Shown: one piece after another, positions 44,348 to 53,574 of the stretch
Layout of the letters: each line of letters opens with the position of its first letter
Numbering within the stretch: the first letter of the stretch is position 1
Origin: an uncultured Lachnospiraceae bacterium
GTDB taxonomy: Bacteria > Bacillota > Clostridia > Lachnospirales > Lachnospiraceae
Reading direction: 5' to 3'
Assembly: GCA_947245585.1 (NCBI GenBank)
Contig: CAMXPV010000006.1
Coordinates: 1 to 64,000 of the forward strand
Length of the DNA stretch: 64,000 bases
Made by a program: the position numbers and the translations under genes
The notes under the pieces: model-generated
Databases searched by the model: none
Seen by the model: the letters and a program-made list of their open reading frames with translations, nothing else
What the model was told of the DNA's origin: nothing

Positions 44348-45775
44348 TTACCGGCAAAGCTGATAATCATTGTCCGCATCAATGCCAAACGAATCTGCGA
44401 CAATGCCCGTAACGCCGTCAAAAACCACAATGTTTATTCCATTCTCCACTGTGTGATAGTTCTGATTGTCAATGACGATTTCATTGTCATATCCACCGTC
44501 CGGTCTCTGCACTCTCCTGAGCCCAAAATCATGCCGGTCAGTCTCAAAATACCGTGAAGCTTCCCCGTCGCCGCTGTTCCATACGGCATCGCCTCCCGCA
44601 AAATACCACAGGCCGCCGCCCTGCACGTCGTCAATTCCCAGTCCGCCAAGCACGCTGTTTACCGTCTCTTCCTCCAACTGACAATACCCGTCTACCGAGA
44701 GAAAAACATGATAGTTGTCCTTCCCCAAATATTCCGGCACCTTGTCTGCATCAGCAGTCTCCCGCAGCTCCACATCCTCCAACAAAGCATATAAATATGC
44801 CGCATCCTGCTCCCAACTGTCATAGGCGGGATCTCCCCTGTGATCCGGAATTTTATACTGTCCTGCAATATATTCTCCCCACTGAGACGTGAATTTACAA
44901 CTGCCCCTGCCGTTTAAGTGGGAAGTATTATACATATCCGTCCCGTAGTCGATATACACTTCATCTTCCATAAAATTATAATTGAAAAAGGGCACCTCAT
45001 ACTCCTGCGCAATTGCCTGCGCCGTGCGAAACCGCTTTTGATCTTCCTGCGTCATGCCGCCAAAAGGGGCAATCACAACCATAATAGGAATATTTTTCTC
45101 CTGCGCAAGCTCAAGGATCGCCCGATAATATTTTTCTGTCTTTTCCATGAGCGCAATCGAGCCTGTGCACGTACCGAAATCGGGCTGTCCCATCTGCTGT
45201 GTCGTCATACCCATTTCAAAGCCCTTCCAACCCCTGTACCTCTCCGCTTTCTTTTCGGATGTGAAGTCTTCCTCCGACAATTCCGTATACCGGTCATGGT
45301 ATTGGGTATATCCAAGCAGATATCCCATCCACTGTTCCCTCGGCACACTGGCCTTGATCGCATCGATTCTGTTTCGGGACCATTTCAATCCGTATGTGCT
45401 CTTGATCACAAAACCCGCAGACTGATATTCCTCCTCTTCCAACAGGCGGTACCCCTCCAACACGATCAGTTTCGGCGTCTGGGTCTTAAGCGCCTCTTTC
45501 AGATAATAGTAAGAATTCCAGAGAGGCTGTGCGGATGCCGTCAGCAGATAGGATGAGATGCCCTGCTCTCTCCACAAAACCCCCGTGTTGAAGCTCATAT
45601 ACGCATGGCTGCTGCCGAGTATCAACACATCGACGGAATTGTCCTCCAATTCATAAAATTTTGCCACGCTGTAGATGCCGTCGTCATATTTCACCGCAAG
45701 CACACGATTGGCCTGCCACAATAAAACACATAAAATCAATGCGCCTGCGATAAACTTAACCGCTGTTTTTTTCAT
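44348..45775 (-). CDS. Membrane-anchored SGNH-like protein, MBOAT partner
   Basis: About 475 residues. An N-terminal hydrophobic segment (residues 5-25) anchors it, so the rest lies outside the membrane. LILGSSHAYMSFN near 50-62 provides the GDSL-type serine, and TSHLNGRGSCKF near 285-296 gives the catalytic histidine region, as in AlgX/AlgJ/DltD-like proteins. The C-terminal 150 residues are Asp- and Gly-rich and unlike standard SGNH domains. With the MBOAT gene upstream it forms the usual two-part O-acetylation machine. I chose the ATG at 45775, preceded by GGAGG; an ATG at 45787 lies before that site. Confidence 0.85.
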   Translation of the reverse strand: MKKTAVKFIAGALILCVLLWQANRVLAVKYDDGIYSVAKFYELEDNSVDVLILGSSHAYMSFNTGVLWREQGISSYLLTASAQPLWNSYYYLKEALKTQTPKLIVLEGYRLLEEEEYQSAGFVIKSTYGLKWSRNRIDAIKASVPREQWMGYLLGYTQYHDRYTELSEEDFTSEKKAERYRGWKGFEMGMTTQQMGQPDFGTCTGSIALMEKTEKYYRAILELAQEKNIPIMVVIAPFGGMTQEDQKRFRTAQAIAQEYEVPFFNYNFMEDEVYIDYGTDMYNTSHLNGRGSCKFTSQWGEYIAGQYKIPDHRGDPAYDSWEQDAAYLYALLEDVELRETADADKVPEYLGKDNYHVFLSVDGYCQLEEETVNSVLGGLGIDDVQGGGLWYFAGGDAVWNSGDGEASRYFETDRHDFGLRRVQRPDGGYDNEIVIDNQNYHTVENGINIVVFDGVTGIVADSFGIDADNDYQLCR

Positions 45776-45820
45776 TTCCGCCTCCATACCCGGACTTCCC
45801 GCAAAGACTGTAAGCCCCGG

Positions 45821-47314
45821 CTAAAACTGAAAATAGATGAACTGCTGCGGATCATAACCCGCGCCGTATTTGCCAAACACAAAAATCATAAGCACCAATC
45901 CGAACGAAACGCCCCATCGGAACCAAAGATTTTGCGTCATCAAAAAGGCATCCAACGTCATCTTTCTCCTGTACCTGATCAAATCCACCAGACACAGAAT
46001 GCAGATCGCAACTACCAAAATGTTCATTTCCGGCCGCTCCAACCCCAATGTATAAAGGTCCCCGTTGAAAAATTTCCAGGGCGTGGGCCTGATCCAGATT
46101 CTCCGTATATAGCCGAAGGCATCCCTGAGTGAGCTGGCGCGAAAGAAAATCCACGCAAACACGACAAGGATAAAGGTCACGGCCGCCTGCAGGAACTTCC
46201 AACTAAAGCACTCCGTATCCACGCGCAGTCTGCGAATGCACTTTTCCCTGTAGAGCGTTAGGAGATCCCCGATCACCTGGTATGCGCCGTGTATGCCGCC
46301 CCAAACCACATAAGACCAGTTTGCGCCGTGCCAGAGGCCGCTCGTCAGAAAAACAATCATGATATTCACCGCTTTTCTGACACGTCCTTTTCGATTTCCT
46401 CCTAACGGAATATACAGATAATCTCGAAACCATGTGCTCAGCGAGATATGCCACCGGCTCCAGAAATCGCGTATGCTGCACGCAAAATAAGGCGTATTGA
46501 AATTCTCCATCAGCGCAAATCCCATGATTTTTGCGGCCCCGATCGCAATGAGGGAATAACTCCCAAAGTCGCAGTAAATCTGTACCGCAAACAGGACCGC
46601 CGCCAAAATCAGTTCCGCGCTGCCATACATGTGATAATTGTCAAAAACCGTGTTTACCAATATGGCTGCCCTGTCCGCAATCACCATCTTCATAAAAAAG
46701 CCCCATATCATCAAAATCGCCCCGGAAGATATCCTCCTGGCATTCCACAGCTTGATCTGCCGGATATTCTGCATCTGGGACAACAGATTCTTTGACCGCT
46801 CGATGGGCCCCGCCACAAGCTGCGGAAAAAAAGACACAAACAGAGCATAGCGGATGAGATTCCTCTCCGCTTTTATCTCTCCCCGATAAACGTCAATCGT
46901 ATATCCCAGGGCCTGAAACGTATAAAAAGAAATACCCACAGGAAGCAGAAACGAAAATCTTTGATCAATGCCTCCTATATGTAGAAGCCGCAGTCCTTTG
47001 TCCAACGAACTGATGAAAAAATTGCCGTACTTAAAGAGAAGCAAAATCCCCAGATTCACGCCCAGGCAGGAAAACAGCACCGTCAGCGCCCTGCCCTTAC
47101 GGCCGCCGTTTTTGCACCTGTCTATGATCACCCCGCTCAGATAGGTAAGCAGCGTGGAAGCTGCAATCAGCGCCGCATATTTGGCATTCCAACTCATATA
47201 AAAATAATAGCTCGCCGCCAGCAGCCAGACCTGACGCGCCGCTTTGGGGATGACAAAATACAGCGCCACCACAATTGGAAAAAAGAACATAAAATCAATT
47301 GAATTAAATTCCAT
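45821..47314 (-). CDS. MBOAT O-acyltransferase (AlgI-like)
   Basis: A 497-residue polytopic protein with about eleven helices. It has the AlgI/PatA motifs WHISLSTWFRDYLYIPLGG near 297-315 and TSGLWHGANWSY near 330-341. The two histidines in those segments are the conserved catalytic pair. It passes acetyl groups across the membrane to the SGNH protein encoded 46 bases downstream. That protein acetylates the glycan outside. The start has GGAG eight bases upstream. The family call is certain; the acceptor is not known. Confidence 0.93.
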   Translation of the reverse strand: MEFNSIDFMFFFPIVVALYFVIPKAARQVWLLAASYYFYMSWNAKYAALIAASTLLTYLSGVIIDRCKNGGRKGRALTVLFSCLGVNLGILLLFKYGNFFISSLDKGLRLLHIGGIDQRFSFLLPVGISFYTFQALGYTIDVYRGEIKAERNLIRYALFVSFFPQLVAGPIERSKNLLSQMQNIRQIKLWNARRISSGAILMIWGFFMKMVIADRAAILVNTVFDNYHMYGSAELILAAVLFAVQIYCDFGSYSLIAIGAAKIMGFALMENFNTPYFACSIRDFWSRWHISLSTWFRDYLYIPLGGNRKGRVRKAVNIMIVFLTSGLWHGANWSYVVWGGIHGAYQVIGDLLTLYREKCIRRLRVDTECFSWKFLQAAVTFILVVFAWIFFRASSLRDAFGYIRRIWIRPTPWKFFNGDLYTLGLERPEMNILVVAICILCLVDLIRYRRKMTLDAFLMTQNLWFRWGVSFGLVLMIFVFGKYGAGYDPQQFIYFQF

Positions 47315-47319
47315 ACTCC

Positions 47320-48225
47320 CTACTCCTCAGCCTCTTTTCCGAATCTTCCCCTGTGAAAGTCCCTGATGCCGCGCCAGGTAGCCTGTACTAACGCACCCTT
47401 CCCGTGGAGCAGCCACAAAAGACAGCAGGCCGTCCGGTTTGCCACATAATAGGCAAGAAAAAGGGGATACCGCCGCCCCATGCGCAGCCGGTTGCACAAC
47501 AGCCAGTTCCTGGCGATATAATAGGCGCAGAGCGGGCTGTCCGCCCCCTTCGTGCTGGCGCCCACCTTATGATACATCACAGCCTGCGGACAATAATAGA
47601 TCGCAATTCCCAGTTCCCGCAGACGAAAACTGTACTCCGTGTCCTCATAGTAGAGGAAAAACCGCTCATCCAGCAGGCCTGCCCGCCCGATGACCTGCAT
47701 CGGCAAAAACAGACAGCAGCCCGTACCGAAAGAGACCCTGCGCTCCTCCTCATACTGCCCCCTGTCCTCCTCATTCAGGCCGATATGCCTGGCCTTTTGC
47801 ACCACAGGCGACACGCTTCCCCCCGCAGACCAGATGCGCTTCCGGTCGTCGCTGTAACAGATCTTCGGCACAATCACGCTGTCCGGATGCCTCTGGGCGC
47901 AGGAGAGAAGTGCCGAAAGCATATTGCTCTCTATCTCGGTATCGTTATTTAACAGCAGCGCCGCGTCCGCTCCCCAGACCATTGCACGGCGGATTCCCAC
48001 ATTGTTGGCATAAGAAAACCCATAGTTTTCATCCAGTTCCACCATTTCGACCCGTTCATCCGCTCCATACCGCGCCCGGAGCATCTGCATGGAATCGTCA
48101 TCGGAGGCGTTGTCCGCCACAATGATCCGTATCTGGCCGTCTATCCGGTTGGCAAGCACGGATTCGATACAAGCCTCGTTATACTGTTTTCCGTTATAGT
48201 TGACTAAAATAACCGCCAGTTTCAC
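47320..48225 (-). CDS. GT2 glycosyltransferase, rhamnosyltransferase-like
   Basis: About 301 residues with the GT-A layout. AVILVNYNG opens the protein, IIVADNASDDDS near 33-44 contains the donor-binding Asp, and LLNNDTEIE near 90-98 carries the DxD-like motif. FLYYEDTEYSFRL near 190-202 holds the catalytic base region. This resembles WbbL-type rhamnosyltransferases, though the sugar is not proven. The start is GTG. I chose the one at 48225 because it has GGTGG upstream and matches the family start; the in-frame GTG at 48237 is an alternative. It follows the GT4 gene with a short gap. Confidence 0.87.
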   Translation of the reverse strand: MKLAVILVNYNGKQYNEACIESVLANRIDGQIRIIVADNASDDDSMQMLRARYGADERVEMVELDENYGFSYANNVGIRRAMVWGADAALLLNNDTEIESNMLSALLSCAQRHPDSVIVPKICYSDDRKRIWSAGGSVSPVVQKARHIGLNEEDRGQYEEERRVSFGTGCCLFLPMQVIGRAGLLDERFFLYYEDTEYSFRLRELGIAIYYCPQAVMYHKVGASTKGADSPLCAYYIARNWLLCNRLRMGRRYPLFLAYYVANRTACCLLWLLHGKGALVQATWRGIRDFHRGRFGKEAEE

Positions 48226-48244
48226 AAAAACCACCACAATCCTC

Positions 48245-49360
48245 TCATGCGAACAAATCCGACAGCGTCCGATAATACTTCTCCGTCAGCCTCATCTGAT
48301 CATACACGCCAAAATCCATTTCCGCAATCCGGTCCACAGGATTTTCCATCGCCGCAATCCATTGTCCCGTATCGTAAGGGTCCTTCACATAGTTCGCCTT
48401 CCCCTGCGTCACCTCGGGAATGCAGGCTCGGTCCGTCGTGATCACAACCGCGCCAAAGAGCATCGCCTCGATAGGCGGCATTCCAAACCCCTCAAACACA
48501 CTGGGAAAGAGAAAGGCTCTGCAATGGCGGTACAGCGTATTTCTCTCCTCATTCTCCACAAATCCCGTGAGCGTGATCTCCCGCTCCAGTCCTCTCTCTG
48601 CAATCCGCCGCTCCAGGCTTTCCCTTCCCGCCCCGTTCACACCGGAAATGAGAAGCCGGCAGGGCAGATCAATCTGTTCCCGCTTCACCCATTCCATAAC
48701 GGCGATCAATGTCTCCAGATTCTTGTGGGGAATCATCTGCGAAACCGTATAATAGTATGCCTTCTCCTCGATCTGATACTGCTCTGCCAACCGTTCAAAG
48801 GAAACCGTCTGATTGAGGTCCACGGTAATCGGATTATAGATCGTGGTGATTCGTTCCGGCTTCACATGATATCTGTTTACAATATCTTCCTTCACCCAAT
48901 CGGAAATCGCAATGATATGTCTGGAAAAATGCACGTCAAGCCACCAACACAATTTGGAGTAGGCGATCTCGTGAAAAGGGTGGTATTCCGGATAGTGGGC
49001 CGCCTGCAGATCGTGAATCGTGTTCACATAGACAACGCCGCCGTTGAAAAGCGGCCTGCAGTACACGGGCGAAAAGCATTTCCGGATGCCGTGCTTCCTA
49101 AGGAATCGGTTCTCACAAAAAAACTGCCAGAGAATGCGCCCGGCAATGTTGGCGGAACAAACCTTCGTCTCCAACAATTCGATCCGCTCATCCTGCACAT
49201 AATGCAAAAAGGTATCCCGGTTGTCCGCAGACACGAGCAAAAAAAGATGAAACGGCTCCTTCAGCCGTAAAAAGCCATCCAGAAGATTTCTGATATAAAA
49301 TTCCGTTCCGCCCACCTTTTTGGGCCGAAGCCAAAGTAAGTCCACCGCTATCTCGCGCAT
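48245..49360 (-). CDS. GT4 family glycosyltransferase
   Basis: A 371-residue GT-B enzyme. It has KVGGTEFYIRNLL at the N-terminus, VNTIHDLQAAHYPEY near 115-129, and YNPITVDL at the linker. The donor site is FEGFGMPPIEAMLFGAVV near 288-305, an ideal EX7E motif. Relatives include mannosyl- and galactosyltransferases of capsule loci. It is cytosolic and should extend a lipid-linked chain. GGAG lies six bases before the ATG. The gene lies 17 bases after the CotH-like gene and 19 before the GT2 gene, so it is part of the same transcript. Confidence 0.91.
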   Translation of the reverse strand: MREIAVDLLWLRPKKVGGTEFYIRNLLDGFLRLKEPFHLFLLVSADNRDTFLHYVQDERIELLETKVCSANIAGRILWQFFCENRFLRKHGIRKCFSPVYCRPLFNGGVVYVNTIHDLQAAHYPEYHPFHEIAYSKLCWWLDVHFSRHIIAISDWVKEDIVNRYHVKPERITTIYNPITVDLNQTVSFERLAEQYQIEEKAYYYTVSQMIPHKNLETLIAVMEWVKREQIDLPCRLLISGVNGAGRESLERRIAERGLEREITLTGFVENEERNTLYRHCRAFLFPSVFEGFGMPPIEAMLFGAVVITTDRACIPEVTQGKANYVKDPYDTGQWIAAMENPVDRIAEMDFGVYDQMRLTEKYYRTLSDLFA

Positions 49361-49377
49361 CGTTTTCTCCGTCCCTT

Positions 49378-51279
49378 CTATTCTTCCCCGGAGGATATAT
49401 GGCTTCTTCCATAGACCGTGATATCCTCCAAAACCGGCTCCGTGCCGTCATACAGGCTGCCGTCCGTCCGATACCAACCGTCAAACACCCGGTCTCCCTC
49501 TCTGTCTCCCGGCTCGCCTATGGGCAGACTCTCAAAAGTTTCTCCACGGATTACGCTCACATACAGTTCCTGTCCATATTCCTCCGCCAGAAAATGCACC
49601 GTACAAAGTTCCTTCCGTTCGGTCCACACCTCGTCCAGAAAGGCCTTCCTCGCCGACAGAAAATCCCGGATGATCCAGACCTCTCCCGTATAGTTGACCT
49701 CCCCATAGATTTCCTTCCACCGCACCCGGTCCATTTCAGCGGACACATAGATCTCCGACACATACTCGTCAATTTTCTCTTCCTGAATGGTCTGAAAATA
49801 GCCGCTAAAAAACGCCTGATAGCAATCCGACACCATCTGTCTGAACTCCGGATGCGTATACAAATGCCAGAAAAGCGGGCTGCTTTCCCCTCTCTGGGTC
49901 AGATAACACAGGTCGCGGGCTGTCCCGTCAATCCCCTGCAGTCTGCCGTAGGCCTTGTCATAATCCCACACAGGGCCTGCAAACAGCTTCGTGCTGATCT
50001 CATCTTCCGGCTTATAGAAAAAAGAACTGGTGGCGCCGCCGCCATTGTTCTTACACAGTTCCTCCACGATATACTTTTGGGCATAAGATTCCAGATCAAT
50101 ATAATCCAGATAGCTCTTCCCGGTATCCGGATTGATGCCGTCCTGCGCCGTGACGGCTTTTTCCATCTCATTCACCAGACCGCTGATATAGTCCACTTCC
50201 GCTCTGGAGGCGTATTTCGGATCCTTGATCGTATAGGGATCGCATAACAGCGTCGTCTCAAAGCCGCTGATCTCACCCATATATTTTCCGCGCACATCCC
50301 GTTCCAACAGGTAACCTCCCGTCATACGCCGGGGCTGCACCGGAAGCTCGACGCCCTTCCGATTCCCCTCTTCAAAACGCGCAGACTCCTCTATCCCCTT
50401 GTTGAGCCTTTTATTCTGGTCTCCAAGATCGGCAATGGAAATCCGCTCCGGATCAATCTCGATCTTCTCACAGAGCTGATACATGCCATGATACTGATTG
50501 TTGATGTAGAGATCAATGTACTGCGACTGCGGCGATCCCTCCATCCCCGCCGCAATGGCCATCTCGTAGGTGATCTTGTTGCGAAGATAAGAACGGTCCT
50601 CCACATTGCTCAAAAGAATCCATTTCTCGGCGCTGCCCATGCCAAATAAATCGGCCTTCTCTTTTAGTTTTATCCCATAAGATTTCTTCGGATAGGCCCA
50701 GGTGGAATTTCCCCGCCCGGAAATGTGATCCAGTTTATCCGCGCAGACCATCCTTCCATCCGCATCAAAGACTATGATTTCTCCCGCTTCCTCATACTCC
50801 TTGTCCGCATCCAACTTTTCCATGGAACCGCTGTCCGTCTCCAGAAAAACGGCCGGGAGATTGGCGGAGTGCATCACCACTACCGTCTGTCCCGCAATCC
50901 CATTTCCCTCCCTGTCATAAAAACACATATCGTAAGGCTCGCCGTAGGTAAAAGCGCCGATATCGTCACCGCTTTTTAGGGAAATTTCCTCCTCTCCCCT
51001 GACAAAAACCGCGCGCCATGCCCCTGCAAAAGCAATCTTTACATCGGCTGCATTCGCATAGGAGGGCAGAAAGAGATAGCCAATCTGCGTCTCCTCGTCC
51101 AAAAAACAGCGTATTTCCTGTCCCGGGTTCGTATTGTCAATCAGGAAACGGAGGCTTTCCATACAGTCGGTATCCTCCTGTTTCTGATCATAAGCCGCCC
51201 TTTCCCATACCACCGTCGCAGCAATCAATATGATAAGCAAAATTCCATAAATTCCATAGCGTTTCGCCCTGTATGTCAT
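49378..51279 (-). CDS. Membrane-anchored CotH kinase-like protein (tandem copy 1)
   Basis: A 633-residue protein with an N-terminal signal anchor (about 10-25), so the bulk lies outside the membrane. The CotH domain shows ISGRGNSTWAYPKKSYG near 186-202, LLSNVEDRSYLRNK near 222-235, and GPVWDYDKAYG near 435-445 with the Asp pair that binds metal in CotH kinases. Residues about 560-628 form a Listeria/Bacteroides-type (InlB B-like) repeat ending in DITVYG. CotH of Bacillus subtilis phosphorylates spore coat proteins; outside spores the role is unknown. A sister gene follows at 51303-53195. They share a 37-base identical stretch (50518-50554 and 52434-52470). GAGGCGGAT precedes the ATG. Confidence 0.88.
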   Translation of the reverse strand: MTYRAKRYGIYGILLIILIAATVVWERAAYDQKQEDTDCMESLRFLIDNTNPGQEIRCFLDEETQIGYLFLPSYANAADVKIAFAGAWRAVFVRGEEEISLKSGDDIGAFTYGEPYDMCFYDREGNGIAGQTVVVMHSANLPAVFLETDSGSMEKLDADKEYEEAGEIIVFDADGRMVCADKLDHISGRGNSTWAYPKKSYGIKLKEKADLFGMGSAEKWILLSNVEDRSYLRNKITYEMAIAAGMEGSPQSQYIDLYINNQYHGMYQLCEKIEIDPERISIADLGDQNKRLNKGIEESARFEEGNRKGVELPVQPRRMTGGYLLERDVRGKYMGEISGFETTLLCDPYTIKDPKYASRAEVDYISGLVNEMEKAVTAQDGINPDTGKSYLDYIDLESYAQKYIVEELCKNNGGGATSSFFYKPEDEISTKLFAGPVWDYDKAYGRLQGIDGTARDLCYLTQRGESSPLFWHLYTHPEFRQMVSDCYQAFFSGYFQTIQEEKIDEYVSEIYVSAEMDRVRWKEIYGEVNYTGEVWIIRDFLSARKAFLDEVWTERKELCTVHFLAEEYGQELYVSVIRGETFESLPIGEPGDREGDRVFDGWYRTDGSLYDGTEPVLEDITVYGRSHISSGEE

Positions 51280-51302
51280 ATCCGCCTCATGCTCCCTGTC
51301 CT

Positions 51303-53195
51303 CTACACCCCATGGCTTTTACTGTACACCGTGATATCCTCGAAAACCGGGGTCCCAGTGTCGAGCAGCATTCCCGTTTCCGTAAACCAACCGTCAAACA
51401 CACGGTCCCCGCTCACCGTTCCCGGCTCGCTCCCCGGCAGTCTCTCAAGCGCCCTTCCTGCAATCACGCTCACATAGTGCTCTTCGCCTGTCTCTGAGAC
51501 GAAAGTGACCGTGCACAGCTCCTCCTGTCCTGCCCAAATCTCATCCAAAAAAATCTTGCGCGCCGAGACAAAATTCCTGACCCGCTCTATCTCATCATCA
51601 AAGTCGGGAAGCGCTTCGTCTGCCTCCCTCCACCGAATCTGATCCATAAGGACCGACGTGCGGATTTCAGACGCATATTCATCTATTTTCTCGTCCACAA
51701 TCTGCTGCATGTAGTCCGAGAAAAATTCCTCATAACAGACCGCCACTGCCTCCCTGAACTCAGGATGCCGGTTTAGCTGCCAGAAAAGCCTGGTCGGGTT
51801 GGTGTCCCGCAGTGTCAGATAGCACAGATCCTGGGTGGATTCATTGAGCCCCGTTATGCTTGCGTAGGCCTTGTCATAGTCCCACACGGGACCGGCAAAC
51901 AGCTTTGTGCTGACCTTGTCCTGGGGTTTATAGAAAAAAGAACTGGTTGCGCCCGCACCGTTGTTCTTCGACAGCTCCTCCAACACATATTTCTGCGCAA
52001 AGGAACGCATGTCAATGTAGTCCGTATAACGCATTCCGGTATCGGGATTGACACCGTTTGCCGAGATAAGGGCTTTTTCCATATCGTTTACCAGACCGCT
52101 GATATAATCCACTTCCGCCTCCGACGCGTATGCGGGCTCCTTGATTGTATACAAGTCCCCCAGGCTGTCCGTGACAAATCCGCTGATCTCCTCACGGTAT
52201 TTGTCCGGCACGTCCCGCTCCAGCAGATAACCGCCCGTCAGATCACCGGGCTCTTTGGAAAGTACCATGCCTTTGCGTTTTTCCTCCTCAAAATGCCCGC
52301 ATTTTTGAAGTTCCCTGTTTAACCTTTTATTCTCCTCTTCCAAATCGGCTATGGACACTCTCTCCTCATCGATTTCCACTTTCTCACAAAGCTGGTATAT
52401 GCCGTGGTATGTATGGTTGATATAGAGATCCACGTACTGCGACTGCGGCGATCCCTCCATCCCCGCCGCAGCCGCCATATCATAGGTGATTTTGTTTCGG
52501 ATATAGGCGGGATCTTCCACATTGCTGAGCAAAATCCAGTTGTCGGCGCTTCCCATCCCGAACAGATCGGTTCTGTTTTTCAGCCTGATCCCGTAGGATT
52601 TCTTCGGATGCGCCCAGGTAGAATTGCCGCGTCCGGAAATACGGTTCAGGTCATCCGCGCACACAAGCTCTCCGTCCGCATCAAAGAGGACGATTTTTCC
52701 CTTTTCCGCGTAGTTCTTGTCCGCATCCAACTGTTCCATCGACCCGCTTTCCGTTTCAAGAAACGCTGCCGGAAGATTGGCGGAGCGCATGATTACCAAC
52801 TTTTCACCAGCCAGTTTTCGTCCCCTTCTGTCACAAAAAGACATCTCATAGCTTTCGCCGCATGCGAGCGCGCCGATCGGTTCGTCATGGTGTAACGTCA
52901 CTTCCTTTTCCTTCCCCGAAAAGACAATCCTGTCCGCGCCGGCAAAAGAAATCTTTACATCGTCCCCATCCGCATAGGAGGGCAGAAACAAATAATGGAT
53001 GTTTTCCGTCTCGTCCGTAAAACAGTGAATTCTCTGCTCTGACGAGGAATTGCCGATCACAAAACTCAGGTTTTCTATATAGCCGCCTTCCTCCTGGATC
53101 CGGTCATAGGCCGCCTTCTCCGAAAGCGCCACCGCCCCGGTCAGGAAAAACAGCATCAGCCACAATATCCCCCGCCGCTTTCTCCTGTATGTCAT
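51303..53195 (-). CDS. Membrane-anchored CotH kinase-like protein (tandem copy 2)
   Basis: A 630-residue sister of the protein at 49378 with the same architecture: signal anchor at about 10-28, extracellular N-terminal beta region, CotH domain with RISGRGNSTW near 184 and GPVWDYDKAY near 430, and a C-terminal InlB-like repeat ending DITVYSKSHGV. All visible CotH motifs are kept in both copies, so neither looks dead. It lies 23 bases upstream of its sister in the leftward transcript, and the pair arose by duplication. Divergence is highest in the N-terminal and repeat regions. GGGGAACAGAT precedes the ATG. Extracellular kinase or glycan-binding activity is possible; neither is shown. Confidence 0.88.
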   Translation of the reverse strand: MTYRRKRRGILWLMLFFLTGAVALSEKAAYDRIQEEGGYIENLSFVIGNSSSEQRIHCFTDETENIHYLFLPSYADGDDVKISFAGADRIVFSGKEKEVTLHHDEPIGALACGESYEMSFCDRRGRKLAGEKLVIMRSANLPAAFLETESGSMEQLDADKNYAEKGKIVLFDADGELVCADDLNRISGRGNSTWAHPKKSYGIRLKNRTDLFGMGSADNWILLSNVEDPAYIRNKITYDMAAAAGMEGSPQSQYVDLYINHTYHGIYQLCEKVEIDEERVSIADLEEENKRLNRELQKCGHFEEEKRKGMVLSKEPGDLTGGYLLERDVPDKYREEISGFVTDSLGDLYTIKEPAYASEAEVDYISGLVNDMEKALISANGVNPDTGMRYTDYIDMRSFAQKYVLEELSKNNGAGATSSFFYKPQDKVSTKLFAGPVWDYDKAYASITGLNESTQDLCYLTLRDTNPTRLFWQLNRHPEFREAVAVCYEEFFSDYMQQIVDEKIDEYASEIRTSVLMDQIRWREADEALPDFDDEIERVRNFVSARKIFLDEIWAGQEELCTVTFVSETGEEHYVSVIAGRALERLPGSEPGTVSGDRVFDGWFTETGMLLDTGTPVFEDITVYSKSHGV

Positions 53196-53205
53196 ATCTG
53201 TTCCC

Positions 53206-53574
53206 CTACTCCTTACGGTTTATTCCCTTTTCCAGCTCCCGCACTCTTTTGTCTAAGATGGCCAGCTCCTGCGTCAGCGTTCTGAGCTTGCGGTTTTGTC
53301 TGGAAGCGATCGAAGTCAGTGACAGCAGTATGAGCACGATAAAACCGATACAGAAAAGAAACAGGCCGTTCATATTGTCCTGTATGCCAAAGAGCCGGAT
53401 CACCTGCGTCAAAAGCTCCGGCACCACCACAAGTATGCCCATGACGGCTCCCGCCACCAACCACAAAAGCGTATACTTTAAATTGAGCGCCTTCTGTTTC
53501 AAAAAATACAAAATCACGATAAAATAACTGATCACCACCAGGATCAGCGTCACCCGCAGATGACTCGGTATCAT
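53206..53574 (-). CDS. DUF2304 small membrane protein
   Basis: About 122 residues with three hydrophobic helices (near 8-25, 35-55 and 65-85), followed by a charged C-terminal coiled segment. The sequence FLKQKALNLKYTLLW and the layout match DUF2304. That family is encoded beside DPM1-like GT2 enzymes and is thought to help present polyprenyl-phosphate sugars, though its biochemistry is open. The ATG at 53574 forms an ATGA overlap with the GT2 gene upstream, with GGGGGA before it. A longer reading from 53613 is unlikely. Confidence 0.87.
   Translation of the reverse strand: MIPSHLRVTLILVVISYFIVILYFLKQKALNLKYTLLWLVAGAVMGILVVVPELLTQVIRLFGIQDNMNGLFLFCIGFIVLILLSLTSIASRQNRKLRTLTQELAILDKRVRELEKGINRKE

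Noticed and set aside
48200-49270. Plus-strand open frame (356 codons) opposite the GT4 gene
   Set aside because: Antisense shadow of a gene with an ideal EX7E motif; low-complexity basic composition.
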